From contig CM049317.1 of assembly GCA_026874595.1 (NCBI GenBank), forward strand, positions 48,198,401 through 48,262,400: a stretch of 64,000 nucleotides of DNA. Reading direction: 5' to 3'. Of the stretch, positions 34,200-46,810 are shown piece after piece. The stretch's first letter is position 1, and each line of letters begins with the position of its first letter. The translations under genes were made by a program, and so were the position numbers. The stretch comes from Sipunculus nudus. Taxonomy: Eukaryota; Annelida; Sipuncula; Golfingiida; Sipunculidae. The notes beneath the pieces were generated by a model that saw only the letters and a list, made by a program, of their open reading frames with translations, had not been told where the DNA came from and ran no database searches.

Positions 34200-35284
34200 C
34201 CCGCTTATTGTCATATCGATGGTGCATGCATAAATTATGATAATAACCGGGATGTGACATTATGCGGGCTTCAACATCGATTTCCTTTTGAGTCATAGAA
34301 GAAGCGTTATGTCTCAAATGATATTAAAAAAAGTCAACAAAAAGGAAACAGAAACGTTTATGATATTTTTATTGCACATCGGCATATCAAATAACTTTTA
34401 TACGCACCTGACAATTTGTTTCCTGTAAGGTTTGTGCCGCATGCCGCAATAACTGACAAAAATCCGACTTGCCAACAGAAAGAGACGTATCGTCTGGGTC
34501 ACGAGGTCAAATGTTTGGAAATATGCGGCACGGTGACAACATTATGCGTAGGCAAACTATTTTACTAAATAATTATTTTCCCGATCATTGCGCCTTATTT
34601 TCCGGATATCTTATTAATGACTCAAAGTTCCATGAGCGTCTTTCTGATAGGACTGTTGGGGGAGCGGCCATCGTCATGACATTGTCAACTTTTTTAAGTT
34701 TCACCGCGATTGAGGTTTTGGACCGAGTATCACCTCCAGTGCTCAAAAAACCTCCAGCTTTTCGTGGCCCCTTTAAGGGGATTTACAGTCGTAAGCAACG
34801 TTAAGAGCTCGGCGAAACATCACCGAGGTGTAAACCACGACCTTGCAAAGGCCACGAGTTCATTATGTATGACATGTGATCGTAAACATCGCCCTTGTTA
34901 ATGTACGAAGAAACGCAATGATCTGGATTACCGTGGTATCTAAAGACGTTAATTAGCAAAGGGACGGTGAGTGACCTGTATGCATCACTGCACTTGCCTG
35001 CCGCACACAGGAGGGAGATGAGATCGTTTGATACGCCTGACTGATTGCAGGCTCTTGGCCTCGTTGATCGCCGTGTCGGCATCTGATGTGATATTAACTG
35101 CGATCTGGTATCACTGCCTAGGGTTCCAAGCATGACAATAAACGGGATTATGACAATATTCCATGATATTAAACGGTCAGATTTACAATTGATTATATAG
35201 GAAATGGTTTGGGATTTCAGATTTATGTGACAATAAACGGGATTTCTATTAACCGATATGACACAAAGTGGGCTCGACTGTATA
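34195..35284. mobile_element. pogo-like non-autonomous element, about 1.09 kb
   Basis: Left end TAGCCCGCTTATTGTCATAT; right end ATATGACACAAAGTGGGCTC then GACTGTA, its inverse. Both sides are TA-rich. Repeated internal GTGACAATAAACGGGAT motifs near the right end mimic the terminus. An open minus-strand frame (34801-35301) covers the right part, but I see no DDE motif. Same family as 25228-25430. Confidence 0.7.
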
Positions 35285-36890
35285 TATATACAGAGTGACA
35301 TGGAGATGTAAATGCTTCATATAAGTAGACAAACACTTGTTCATTAATGAGGCTGTAAACCTTTCAGCAAATCTCAAGCGGGAAAACCACTTGTTAAGCC
35401 GGGCTTGAAACATGCGACATACCTATTGCATGAATGCCGCCCCTGTGAGCTACACAGGGTATATACTCTCTTGGCCCTATACTAGACTTATGAACTCGGT
35501 CCCAGTTTATTTTTATCCAGCACTTCTGACTTGACATATGTCCAAGGGAAAGAAGATTAGACCAACAGGTTAGAGACGTGTGTATGTGTTGTGTAAGGAA
35601 AGGAGCGAGATACAACCCCATACGGATCAAAATTGTAAGTAGGAAAATCCATGGAGTTATAATTCTGGGAAACGAGGGGGATAAATTCCACAGTAAATAA
35701 CAGAAACCAGATCAGACAGCAAATCTTCGGAAATATTTTCGAATATTGTCCCCAAGCATATCAATAATTAAAGTATATTCTAATATTTATAAAAGTAATT
35801 CGCTCCACCTTTGTCCTCAATGTTCTCTGAAACCGCATTGCGTTTGACGCTGTGCCATACTACACTTTAAAGGTTATTGTCCCCGCAGTGAAATCAGCGA
35901 AATGAGAATAAATAAATTTAATGTACAGATAATTTTGAGTGATTTTCAGTTTATACTGAATTCAACTGCCTTCGGCAATGACCGAAATGCGTGCATCGTG
36001 GTCACTTAACCTCAAACACACGATTAAGGACTATTGTTCATATGAATAACGCTTGTTTTTAGTGAGGGATTTGAGCATGTATGGCCTCACATTTGACCCA
36101 GGCTCTCACCCACGTGCGTTTTCAGTAAAAGTAAAAAACAAATATTTCTCGCTCAATGAAATTGAGTGTTCAACCCGGAAGGATTAATGACAAAACCTAA
36201 TTCAAGGTCCCAATTTCAGGATTAGGGGTTGGGTGAGGTGGGGTTGGGTGTTGTTGGGGGTTTCAGGCCTAAAAATTTGTCTGATATGATGAAAAAAAAG
36301 TTGCGGCGACTGAAAATGGAATACGGACCCTCTGCATGGAATCCCGTTGGGTCCGCTTCTGCTACTTAAAAGGTTTGCATATTTTTAGGTCTTTCTTCAG
36401 GAACAGTTTCCTTGCAACGTACATTTAACTAATATTTCACGTGTTCCTCACATCAACCTATCCTTTATACGTCACTCGATAGAAACCAGTAAATTATCAT
36501 CGAAAACCTGAATGCCCCTGCGTCTTGTTCCGGTTCCCAATGTAAACATCATCACTGACCAGGTCTTCAAGGTAAACATACCGGTATATGAATTTCTTGC
36601 AACGAGCACAGCGCCACCAAATAAATGAAAAATATATTTGTACATATCTTATTGTGACAGTGTCCCACTGAAACCTATATTTTTTCTTTTAACTGTTTGA
36701 ATAAAAAATGAGCCAACATTTCATTTCTCAGTTAATATATCTCCCCAACCCCGATAAAAGGCCCAGTATACCGGATTTATCAGCTGGTAATAATAATTTG
36801 TAGAAGTAGTAATAGAAGCAGTAGTACTAGTAGTGCTAAATATTTTCAACCTCACTATGTATGTTTCAATATCATTTTCGTTTTCGTTCT
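35285..36890. other. noncoding stretch
   Basis: No supported gene; a GGGTTGGGTG-rich patch at about 36220-36265. Confidence 0.35.
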
Positions 36891-36896
36891 GACCAT

Positions 36897-37112
36897 TTAT
36901 GATCTATGTTCTTTAACCTGCAAACATGCTGCGCACCCTAAGTTTCTGTTGTATTTGTAAGATGCCAAACCAAGCAAAGCGCAAAGGAATACAAGATTCC
37001 TTCCTAGGTTAGCTCCAGAGCACCCCCGGTCAAGACGAGCACCGAGATCAAGAAGAGAAGTCAAAAGAGGCAGTAGAGCAACCACAACCACGCCCACTCC
37101 GCGCCAAGCCAT
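36897..37112 (-). CDS. candidate small secreted protein, first exon
   Basis: On the minus strand ATG at 37112 opens MAWRGVGVVVVALLPLLTSL, which has the charged start and hydrophobic core of a signal peptide, then DRGCSGANLGRN, a second hydrophobic patch, and GCAACLQ. A donor-like GCAG|GTTAAAG follows CLQ near 36914. TATAAAG (37143-37149) lies 31 bases upstream, a proper TATA spacing but leaving a very short 5' UTR. Local GC is higher than around it. Could be chance. Confidence 0.25.
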   Translation of the reverse strand: MAWRGVGVVVVALLPLLTSLLDLGARLDRGCSGANLGRNLVFLCALLGLASYKYNRNLGCAACLQVKEHRS

Positions 37113-37579
37113 CCGTATTTCAGTTTGGCGCTAGTCTAGAACCTTTATATTGAATGAAAACAGATTTTTTTTCATTAGCAGTAGATCCATATCGTATATC
37201 AAGAGGTCGATCCTACTCTAAAAGTCAAATAATGCTCTCTTTCTAGATAAGGGAAAGTAACTATAAAAGCGTGATTGGGCAATTAGGATCTTACGCGAAA
37301 CAACTGCAGGAAGAGGCTTTAGTTAGAGGCTTCATAGCAAGGGGTTCTATTGGACTGGTGATCTTTAGAGACACACGCACAAACGATACTCACACAAACC
37401 AAGTATTAAATCCTTGCTACCTTGGCACCATTTGGTGAAGAAATGCTTATAAAAAAACAGGCAAAAACCCGTGCACCTTAGATCACTAAGACTCTAGCTT
37501 AGCTGCATTAACGTTGTGTTACTATATATGGACGACGGGTTCAGAACAGAACAGAGAGTTCCTGGTTACTTTTACAATC

Positions 37580-37985
37580 ATATTGCCTCCACAAGGAGGG
37601 TGCACGTTCATTCCCGATCGTGTGTGTGTTTTTGTCTTTTTGTGCGTTTGTTCACAACATAACTCATATACAGGAAACCCATGGAATTTTTAGGACACAT
37701 CAGAAAGAGATCAGTAAGAATCGATTAGATTTTTGTGCACACGGGTCCGGTTCATGATCCGTATCCAGGAAGGACTTTCAAGAAGATTCACAAATGTTCT
37801 GTCACATATGCACGATTGAACATAGGAATATAGGCCAAATAAATGAATGCAGAATATTGCAGACAGTTGTTGGGGGAACACTAATGAACCTGGGAATATG
37901 GGCCAATACGTGAATGAAAAAAAAAACGGATTGCGGAGTACCCCACATTAAGGACCGCCGTCATAACGGAGTTTTTTTATTTCTA
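37580..37985 (+). repeat. MITE family M1, copy 3
   Basis: GCCTCCACAAGGAGGGTGCA, TTCACAACATAACTCA, AGAATCGATTAGATTTT, CCGGTTCATGATCCGTATCC, GATTCACAAATGTTCTGTCA. The tail has an internal duplication around TATAGGCCAAATA / TATGGGCCAATAC. Confidence 0.75.
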
Positions 37986-38789
37986 GTTTATAAAAGGTAC
38001 GCATAATGTTAGCATTTTTTACTATGAGAACAAGACTCTGTTTCCATCTGGTTAAAGATGTTTTAAAATTTTCTGCCACACCGTATATGTTCAAATATGT
38101 TTGTTTTCCTTCTGAATAGTTATGCTCTGTGTTAAGCTGCGGTGTAGTTTTATTTTATAACAAACGCGCTGCGCACCCTATGTTTAGAGGTTATGACTCA
38201 GTCTTACTTAGCTTGAGAATAAACAGCGCCCATCGTGGGCTGGGGATATTTCATGTTTTGAGCATCTGGTCTGTACTTTTTCAGATAACAATTCTGTAAT
38301 ACAAGAACAGGAAGCACAGTGGTTTATACACCTATCTCTATTCTCTTTCTCAGGTATATGGATCAAGGAAGAGTGAATGTAAAACCTCGCCATATACTTT
38401 TCTTATGACTAGATGTCCAAAACTGGAAACTATTGATGTATATGAGCTGATTCAATCATGTATACAAGGGTACATTGCTAAGATGAGCAAATGAGCTGCA
38501 GAACTTATTGACTGATATGTCAGATGTTCCAGCTTAACATACAGAAAAATTAAGTGGAATGTTTTGTATTTGCTCTCAGCTTTAGTTGTTCATTTAGTAG
38601 TGCTCTTAGATTTTCAAATCTGATAATCGATCGTTACTGCTGATTATGATGATGATGATAAAAATTAAATTGTAATCATTAATTGATTTATACAGTATAA
38701 TGTTTAAAGTCTTCCAACTAGATTATAACGCAAGTCTCTGATATGTTTATAACTTTAAAAAATTACAAAATTAAACCTTAATTAGATAA
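37986..38789. other. noncoding stretch
   Basis: No supported gene. Confidence 0.35.
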
Positions 38790-39245
38790 AGATATCACTG
38801 AAAAAAAAATGTCTCCATATTCAACAATTATAATGTGAAGTGAGTTAATATCTTTCCTGATTTTTACAAAGTGCATTATGTTTGGGCCCATAACTTTTAC
38901 AAATAACATAATACTGACCTTATTTATGGCATGTACTTAGGAACTTTATAGTGAAAAATTTATGGTAAATGAAGTAAAACAGATAAATATTTTGATAAAG
39001 GCAGTCTTGAAATGTGATAATAGGTTTTTAATTGAAAATTGAGGTTTTAAGTTAATTATTTTGAAGGACAAAGTCGCACTGACCCATTTTCGGTTGATAG
39101 GAGATCTTGGGGACATCTAACAGTATGCCGAATTTTAGATTCGTAGGTCTAACGGTTTCAAAATGTGCAAGTCTAACGGACGGACGGACGACGGACAATG
39201 GACCATAACTATTGCTCAGATGGCTTATAGTCAGCTGAGCTAAAA
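38790..39245 (-). mobile_element. repeat family M2, copy 1 (minus orientation)
   Basis: Reads as the inverse of 49250-49735: GTTATGGGCCCAAACATAAT, ATTTTAGATTCGTAGGTCTA versus CCTACGAATCTGAAATTAGG, GGACGGACGGACGACGG, and the palindromic end CAGATGGCTTATAGTCAGCT. A non-autonomous transposon-like repeat. Confidence 0.75.
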
Positions 39246-39991
39246 TTTGTTACGAACACATGTGAAACTTAACCATTTATAGATACAAATGTGAGAAATT
39301 TTCAAATGACAGGCTGCTAGGTAACACTTTCTTAATAATTGACAAGTATAAATATAGAGGTGGTGCCGGGATTTTTATATACTTAATGACCGAGTGATGG
39401 ACCTGCATTATCTATACATATTATCTACCGGAAGCTGCTCTACATACTTCCGGCACGTGATCTGCGGTGTAACTGGCTATTTTATGCTAGCCGCTAGAGT
39501 AGACCCTAGTGACATTAAGTTTACTGTGCACTTAAACATTTACAGTATTTCCATGGGAAGGCTGACCTTTCCCTGGCCGTTTGGATACCTGAGCACATCG
39601 TCCGTTATACATAGCTCAGAATTCTGTTTGATAGAACAGGTGTGGGCTTTTTATAAGAAGGTCTCTCTAGCTCTGGGTTTTCTGCTTGATGGCTTCACCT
39701 GTAGCAGTATAACTCACCAAAACTCGTGTTCAGATTGAGGTTCGCCGTCACATTCCAAGATATATTATTGGCCCGTTCTACTCTTAACGAAAAATATTCT
39801 TCCCTCAGTGTCAGAAACCTCAATAACAGCGACAGCGATATATGTAACCGTGTAATCTCAGGCGGATCGATGGACTCTTATGTTCCTTATATGAAATGTA
39901 TACTGTATTTTGAAGTAGTCAGTTCTCCGTCCTGATGATAGTGGTAATTTCGGTTTCTTGAGAAAAACATTGGTTTGGGGTATATCAATGG

Positions 39992-39993
<2 letters not shown>

Positions 39994-40023
<30 letters not shown>
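39994..40023. repeat. (TA)n microsatellite
   Basis: Pure TA run. Confidence 0.95.
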
Positions 40024-40028
<5 letters not shown>

Positions 40029-40029
40029 C

Positions 40030-40317
40030 CGTTATATATAGTTCAGGGAGTCTGCCTTCACAGCAGTGCTGCCACCTGAAGCTAATTTATTTTCTTAATT
40101 ATAGGCAATCAGTGCCACCTACCAGTTATTTAATCATTTAGTTTAACCCTTTAAAAGCCTGTGTCAGTTATCCATTGGTCAAACTTGGTCATGTGACATG
40201 GCAACTGTGTTGACCAGGTTACTTGGTAACTCTGTGTATTTTTCATTCTGTCTGTGATTCTCTGATAGAGAAGGCTATGATATCAGCTCGTTGCAGTTTT
40301 AAGACACCTGGCACAAG
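40030..40317 (+). promoter_or_regulatory. candidate 5' exon with strong donor
   Basis: CACCTGGCACAAG|GTAAGT at 40318 is a near-consensus donor. ATG at 40277 would give MISARCSFKTPGT before it. Upstream are GGTCATGTGACATGG and CCATTGG (CCAAT-like). No downstream exon was found, so the status as promoter plus exon is tentative. Confidence 0.25.
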
Positions 40318-40319
40318 GT

Positions 40320-41714
40320 AAGTTATTTCATTTAATATATTTTACTTCATTTATCTCTCAAATATTCATTAGTTTACTCTTTAAGTGTGTCTCTTTCCAT
40401 TATTGATATTGTAACAATTGTCTGTGTAATAATTACTATAGCCTAAAAGGTTTATTGTTGTAATGGGTCAAGACCATGTGCCTTAAAGACTTGAAGGAAT
40501 GTTTCTGTTATATTTAGTTTGAAGAGAACAGAATGCAAACCTTTACATGTTATGCGAAATGAATTAATGTACGCGCACCGTTATACACATTTATTTATTA
40601 ATTTCATAATTTTGCATAATTGAATTGTAACCTTGCAAGTACTCCAGAATAAAAAGCTATTCCCTACAAAACCGAATTCTTGACTGTATCAAGCCAACCC
40701 ATCTACTGGACCGGCAACATATATATTTAAATATATATATATTCTTGACTAAGTTGAGATATTGATAATAATAAAAAACTTTAGTTGAGAAGATATTAAA
40801 AATGTGTCCTTGTATATCGAAGCAATGCAACAGTTGTACGTCATTAAAAAACACTAATTTAATCCAAAGTAATATTAAATTATAAACCAAGCTTTCATGT
40901 TTTATTTTTCTATAGAAGACCATGCAATCAGGATTTCCGTGTCTATTTCCCTAGACGAATCCAGCCATCCAATACTGAATGGTCAGCCACGCAGAAGTTA
41001 CCGCTTACTGAGAATGAAGTACCCTACTTTCACTATTTATGTTTCACAAGAACGGTCCTGTAGCTAAGAACCCCCATTCTATTATGATTGTAGTTGCTTG
41101 TCTGTCAGGAAATACAAAACAGCTGAGTCATGCATTGGCAAAAATAAACACATCAAAGATGGCTTATAAATAAAGTCCTAATCCTCGGCCGGCATACCGG
41201 CATGGGGGAAATTCTCTGTACAAACCGTCAGTAATTATGTTGGCCCACAAGTCAGAAGTAATGGTCGGCTGTTAGCTCACCGTGAGAGAGATTTGCAGGT
41301 CAGCAGTCTACCTCCATTGCTGATAGTGTTGTCAATGTCTAACCTATTATAGCTAACCCGGAACTCCGGCTGATAACAGGACCGACCGGGGTAGCCTGTT
41401 ACCTTGTTAATGCTCTAACCTATTGAGATGATAATGTGATGAAGAGGGGGCAGCTCATGTGGTTTTATTCACAGCCCCCGCGGTGCGCCCGCAGCCACCG
41501 TGCGGTTAAAGACTACACACCTGTAACAGGTGCGAGGAATGCAGCTTCATCAACGCACCGCGAGACAGATCACTGCCACAAGCAGCATTCAGTCGATTTC
41601 AAGTAACTTGTTCATGCGTGCCGCAGGTTTCACAGTATTTAACTTTGGGATATATGGTCTCAATAAATGAATTTGAACAATCCCCAGTAACTTTTCTTTA
41701 TATAGTGCAATAGA
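40320..41714. other. noncoding stretch
   Basis: No supported gene; a GC-richer part at 41340-41590. Confidence 0.35.
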
Positions 41715-41719
41715 ATATA

Positions 41720-42065
41720 TTTGTTGCCTCTGCCATTAGGGTATGCGTTCATCCCTTCTTGTGTGTGTTTGTATGTTTGTTCACAGTGTAACTCACGAAA
41801 TCATGAATGGAATCTGGTGAAATTTTCAGGGCGTTTCGGGAATGGGCTAGTGAAGAATCGAAAAGATTTCAATCTGGATATGGCACATGATTCCGATTCA
41901 GGAACGTAATCAAAGAATATTCATAAATGTAGAGTCACTTATACACGAATATACATGGAAATATGGGCCGAATAAGTGAATGCAAACATGGTAACTCAAT
42001 AGGACACCCCCCCCCCACAACCATGGCGGAGGTTCGCCTCTCTTAGAATGGAGATTTCTTGTTCC
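41720..42065 (+). repeat. MITE family M1, copy 4
   Basis: GCCTCTGCCATTAGGGTATG, TTCACAGTGTAACTCACG, GGAATCTGGTGAAATTTTC, GATTCCGATTCAGGAACG, ATGGGCCGAATAAGTGAATG, GGCGGAGGTTCGCCTCTCTT. It carries a poly-C run at 42007-42016. Confidence 0.8.
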
Positions 42066-43860
42066 TTTTTTTGCCCACTTTGTCAATACATCTTTGTCAT
42101 GCGCAAATCTGCACACACGTACACACGTAGGTTACGCATTTATTAACAGATACATTCATATATGTATTTTAAACTTTAGATATCCCATTTTTTTTTTAAA
42201 GTTATTGCAATAATGTTTCAATCAAATTGAGGACCTGCCCTGTTCATATAGGAATAATAAAAAGCAGGTACGGTAATGCTATTTTTAGACATCAAGGAAA
42301 TAATTCATGTTACGTCATGCATAAAACCCAAATTCATTATGACTTATAATCGCATATGGCACAACGGTATAAGTTTTATACTGACAGGATGTTATATGTG
42401 TGTCACTTTTATAACCTCTATGAATAGAAAGAAAATCTGATGTGCGTCTGGACGTCTAGACTAAATGTGTGTAAAGAGAAAATATATGCAGACCTATCCT
42501 CACTAATACATGCTTTCATGCTAGTTTAGGCACACACAGGCACACACAGACAATAAAATATAACTGTCTGTCATTGCCCTGCATAACGTTAAGGTGAGCG
42601 TTGTTGATATCTACGGAATGCGTGTTGGGGTTATGGCGCCAGGTATTACGCAGCGAGAAACCCGGTAATTGGTTTCATCAGTACCCTGAATGTGTGCCAA
42701 GTGTACACATACGTGCAGTGTATTCTATTGTACATGCTGTGTTACAAGGACATCAGTACATATATGCTCTTCTATACCTAGGCCAATACCGTGATTAATA
42801 ATAATGATTGATAATAATGATTATGATAATAATAATACAAATATAAGCTTGGCTGAAGCTTGCATTCCTTGGAATGCAAATTACTATTTTTTTCTTCAGT
42901 GATCGCTATTATAAATATCAGTACTGGTAATAACTACAATAAACATGGATACTACGATTGTTATAAAATCCTTAATTGCCATTACTTATCCGAACGTTCC
43001 ATCTCGATATGTCTTTACAAGTCAACCAGCATAGCGATCTCGGGTGCACAGGTTGAAAAGGGTATTCCGCTGACTATCCGAAAGAAACTGCTAGCCTTGT
43101 AATGAGTGCGCAATAGAAACTCAAAGCAAAATATAGCAGTCTATATTCTAACAACTTATTTCGTTGAACAAAAATGGAACATGTTGATGACGAAGTATTC
43201 TATTATATCGCATTATCTAATCTTATATTTATGACACTTTCAATCCAGCGGAATCAATTAATATAGACATACAGAATGTTATTTTTTTAAAAAAACAACT
43301 GCTTCATACGCCAGCCTTTTTACTCTAACTGAATAAAACTAGCATAAACTGTGACAGACACTTTCATTGACCTAATACATAGTGGCTAAATTACACGTCA
43401 CAAAACTAACGACGTCGCAATTTCTTCTTAGCCACAATTTTGACACTCGATTCACGATCCTTGGTCATATATCCACTCAATCTGGGAAATACCTTTATAT
43501 CATATTCTCTTGCTTAATGGTTGCCCTATAAAAAATTACCGAGCATTTCCGAATACATCCGGGCCCTTATGTTTTGTGAGCAATAATGCATAACATTTTG
43601 TTTCGTACAATATAAGGCCTACTTGTGCCCAAGCTTATATGAAAAGTTGGCTTGTTCCTGGTAAATCAACACCCATGCGTGTCCGTTTGTTTAGGCATTC
43701 CGAAAATAATTTCCGTCTAACTCACCATTAACAAAATTTTCGTGATCGAGATAATTACAGAATAGATTGATGATAGCATTTTTGCCTTCGACTGCCCGCT
43801 GTGAAGTGAATGGCAAGCAGCCCTGTCGTATGTAACAGTGGCATATGCCTGGCGATAGGA
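42066..43860. other. noncoding stretch
   Basis: No supported gene. Short open frames lack motifs. Confidence 0.35.
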
Positions 43861-43868
43861 CAAGCGGA

Positions 43869-43933
43869 TTACGTCATTGGGACGTCACGATTCGGTCCAC
43901 TGGAGACAGGCGTTGATACTCCGGTCACGTGAC
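43869..43933 (+). promoter_or_regulatory. cluster of CRE-like and E-box motifs
   Basis: TTACGTCA (43869), GACGTCA (43881) and the 10-bp palindrome GTCACGTGAC (43924) fall within 65 bases, about 600 bases before the exon candidate at 44547. The motifs are visible; function is inferred. Confidence 0.35.
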
Positions 43934-44546
43934 TTCTGGTAGTATATCATGAAGGTGACACGTGTGTTTTGCAAACAACATTTGTTTATGTTTATAACCG
44001 CATTACATTGAAATACAGATCCACAGCCGTTTTACACTGCATCTAATTAACTAATTGTGGCATGACGACATATTTTTTTTTACCAGCCTTACAGATACGG
44101 GGGGTGGGCTATTTTCAAGCACAGCCTGACTTCATACATCGTATTTTATGACTCCGGGAGTAACCAGTTATTTAAGTAAGCTTAATAAGGGATTCGTTTT
44201 GCTTACTTACCGGCCGAACAGCAACCTTGAGAGATCTACACCAGTTTCCTCATAAACAGCCAAAAGCAGAAATAGGGTTACGTTACACCGCTGGTAGGTT
44301 AGACAGTTATAGAACGACTGCTACAGCGCACCTACAGAGTGAGAGAGGGGGCACTGGGCGGAAATGGGTGAAGGATGAAGAAGAGACGGACAGTAACAGT
44401 GCTAGGATTCCATTAAGATGACAGTGCGCCGAATGGGTCGGTGTCTATTGTGTTCTGTATGTTATGAGTTAGCATCCTGTGTTGTGGCCACGGCAGACTA
44501 TCACTGACCCGGTGATAAGTGGAATGTGTGCTTACCTTTGTTTCAG

Positions 44547-44708
44547 CGGGCACAGGGAGTTGGCAGGATCAGGCGGCGAGCGGAGGACAGGAGCCGTGCA
44601 GCAACGGAGAGGCTGTTTTCGCAGCAGCGCAGCCCCCTATTTCGGGGAGGCTATATTTAATCCGGAGCAGTAACGGTGAGCAGCACTATGAGCGAAGCTC
44701 CAGCCCAG
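44547..44708 (+). CDS. candidate first coding exon in a GC-rich patch
   Basis: TACCTTTGTTTCAG precedes 44547 as an acceptor. In-frame TAA at about 44658 is followed by ATG at 44688 (MSEAPAQ) and a donor-like CAG|GTGAAG at 44709. The region 44190-44900 is markedly GC-richer than its surroundings. If real, only seven codons plus 5' UTR lie here and the rest of the gene would be further right. No continuation was found. Confidence 0.3.
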
Positions 44709-45084
44709 GTGAAGTGACGGGCGCAGGTACAGAGGCAGAGAGAGAGGGAGAACAGCTGCCCCCACATCTCCTCTTGCTGTTCCCTCCAGCCTCCGGATAG
44801 ATAAATATATCATCTTTACTGACTGTGAGGTCCTGGCAGATTGCACAAGCAGCGCGGATCATCATATCTCTGTGGATGTAACACACCGACATTGACTTCC
44901 CTAACACCTATCATATGCCGGAATCACTCTGAACATTAACACAAGCAGTCACATTCTACTGACCTCATGTTTACCTTTATATTGTCATAGATCTTTAGGA
45001 GAAGATACTCTGGACCGGCACCTTTAAGTTGATCCAAGACGCCAGTTTATTACCGGGAACAATTTGGTCAATTTTGCTTATTAC

Positions 45085-45335
45085 GTGGATAATTACTGCA
45101 TACGCCACAAACATGAACGGAATCTCATGAAATTTTCAGGGCATTGCGGGATCGGGCCTATGAAGAAAGGATTAGATTTTGATATGGATCCGTTGCATGA
45201 TCCGGATTCAGGAACACCGTCGAATAATATTCACAAATGTAAAGTCACTTATGCACGAATGGCCCTTGGAATATGGCCCTAATAAGTGAATGCTTACACG
45301 GTTTCATGGTCATCCAACAATATGGAATGCAGAAT
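45085..45335 (+). repeat. MITE family M1, copy 5
   Basis: Lacks the GCCTCCGCC start. Has GGAATCTCATGAAATTTTC, GGGATCGGGCCTATGAAG, CATGATCCGGATTCAGGAAC, TTCACAAATGTAAAGTCAC and AATAAGTGAATGC. Confidence 0.8.
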
Positions 45336-45756
45336 TCCAGTTAGATAAATGAGATGTCACGAAACTGAGAGGGGTGACAGGAAGGACAACAGCGTTAGGG
45401 GATATTTTATATGAAACAGGAACCGCCATTTTTCTATTGCGTTTCGCATAAACACTTTTCACGTACTATCACGTCCAGAATATTTATTTTAATAGAAAAT
45501 GCTATAATAATCCGTCCACATTCAGAACCCAAGATTCGTATCTTGTCGTGGGCTGTTTTCTTCTTTGCTTTGTTTATTGCTTGCAATAAACATTGTTTTT
45601 GTTGCCGTAGTTAAATGTTCAAGACGTTTAAAGTGCAATTTTTAAAAAAACTGGTTACCTAGATTTGCCTCATACTATAACATTTTCTGAAAAAATATAA
45701 ATATAAATATAAACACTAATAATCTTGAATCTACACTTGAATTTTTTCATATGAAA

Positions 45757-45830
45757 TTATTATTATTATTATCATTATTATTATTATTATTATTATTTTA
45801 TTTATTCATTTATTTTAATATTATTTTTTT
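45757..45830. repeat. (TTA)n-rich microsatellite
   Basis: TTA run decaying into TTTATT. Confidence 0.9.
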
Positions 45831-45849
45831 ATAACTTATCGAACCTACA

Positions 45850-46810
45850 TCTTATAACGCCTGTGTGACCAAGTTTCACATCATATAACCCTTCACGTAA
45901 TGTTATATCTCATGACGCATTATGGATCGAATAGTACCCTTTCGAACGCGTGACTTATCAAATGGTACATGTCATATCATCTGATTTAATACAGATATAA
46001 CGCCTGACTAGTCAAATGCGACATTTCATAACGGCTGATGGTTCAAATATAAATTCCATAGCGCCTGATCTATCAAATGCTATATCCCATAACGTCTGTG
46101 TTATCAAGTATTACCGTACATAATGCCCGAGTAATCATTTGCTACATGCCATAATGCCTGAGTTATCAAATGTTACCTTCAAAAACTCCTCACTGAGCAA
46201 AGTTCATACCAATGACTGATTTAAATACAAATGACTGTATTCCAAATCTTGCAACGACTGGCTGACTAAGATAGTACATTCCATAATGCCTGATTGAAAT
46301 GTGACGCGTCACACCTGACCGACCATATCTCATTAAACCTATTTCATCGAATGCTTAATCCTGTAAGGTCTAACTGACAAAAATATGACCGTCACGCCTG
46401 ACTGAAGAATGCAATATCTGAAAATTTCCCAAAATAAAAAAAAAATTACACAAGGACTGAGTGACAAAATTTTACATCCACCAGGGTCATGCGGAAAAAA
46501 TGTTCCGTCGCATGACAGACAAAATGTTACCGCTCGTTACGTCTGACTGACCACATCTTACCTCTCACAACGCCTAACTGACCACATGTTATCGCTCGTA
46601 ACGCATGAATGACCTCGTGTTATCTCTCATAACGACTGAATGACCACAGTTACCTCTCAAAAGGACACATCTTGCAGCTCATAATGTCTGATTGACCACA
46701 TGTTACCGCTCATAACATCTGACTGACCTCGTGTTACCGCTCGTAACGTCTGACTGACCTCATGTTTCTTTTCTGCTCACAACGTCTGACTGACCGCATG
46801 GTTCACGTTC
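45850..46810. repeat. minisatellite B, about 31-bp unit
   Basis: Tandem units of the type CTCATAACGTCTGACTGACC + ACATGTTACCG, strongly diverged at the left and near-regular at 46540-46800. Unit length is similar to minisatellite A, but the sequence is unrelated by eye. Confidence 0.8.

Noticed and set aside
34018-34317. Open frames with (IY)n tracts (also near 21939, 27916)
   Set aside because: Translations of TA microsatellites.
34469-35301. Open frames inside the pogo-like element as transposase
   Set aside because: No DDE residues or HTH motif visible; both strands are open, suggesting chance.
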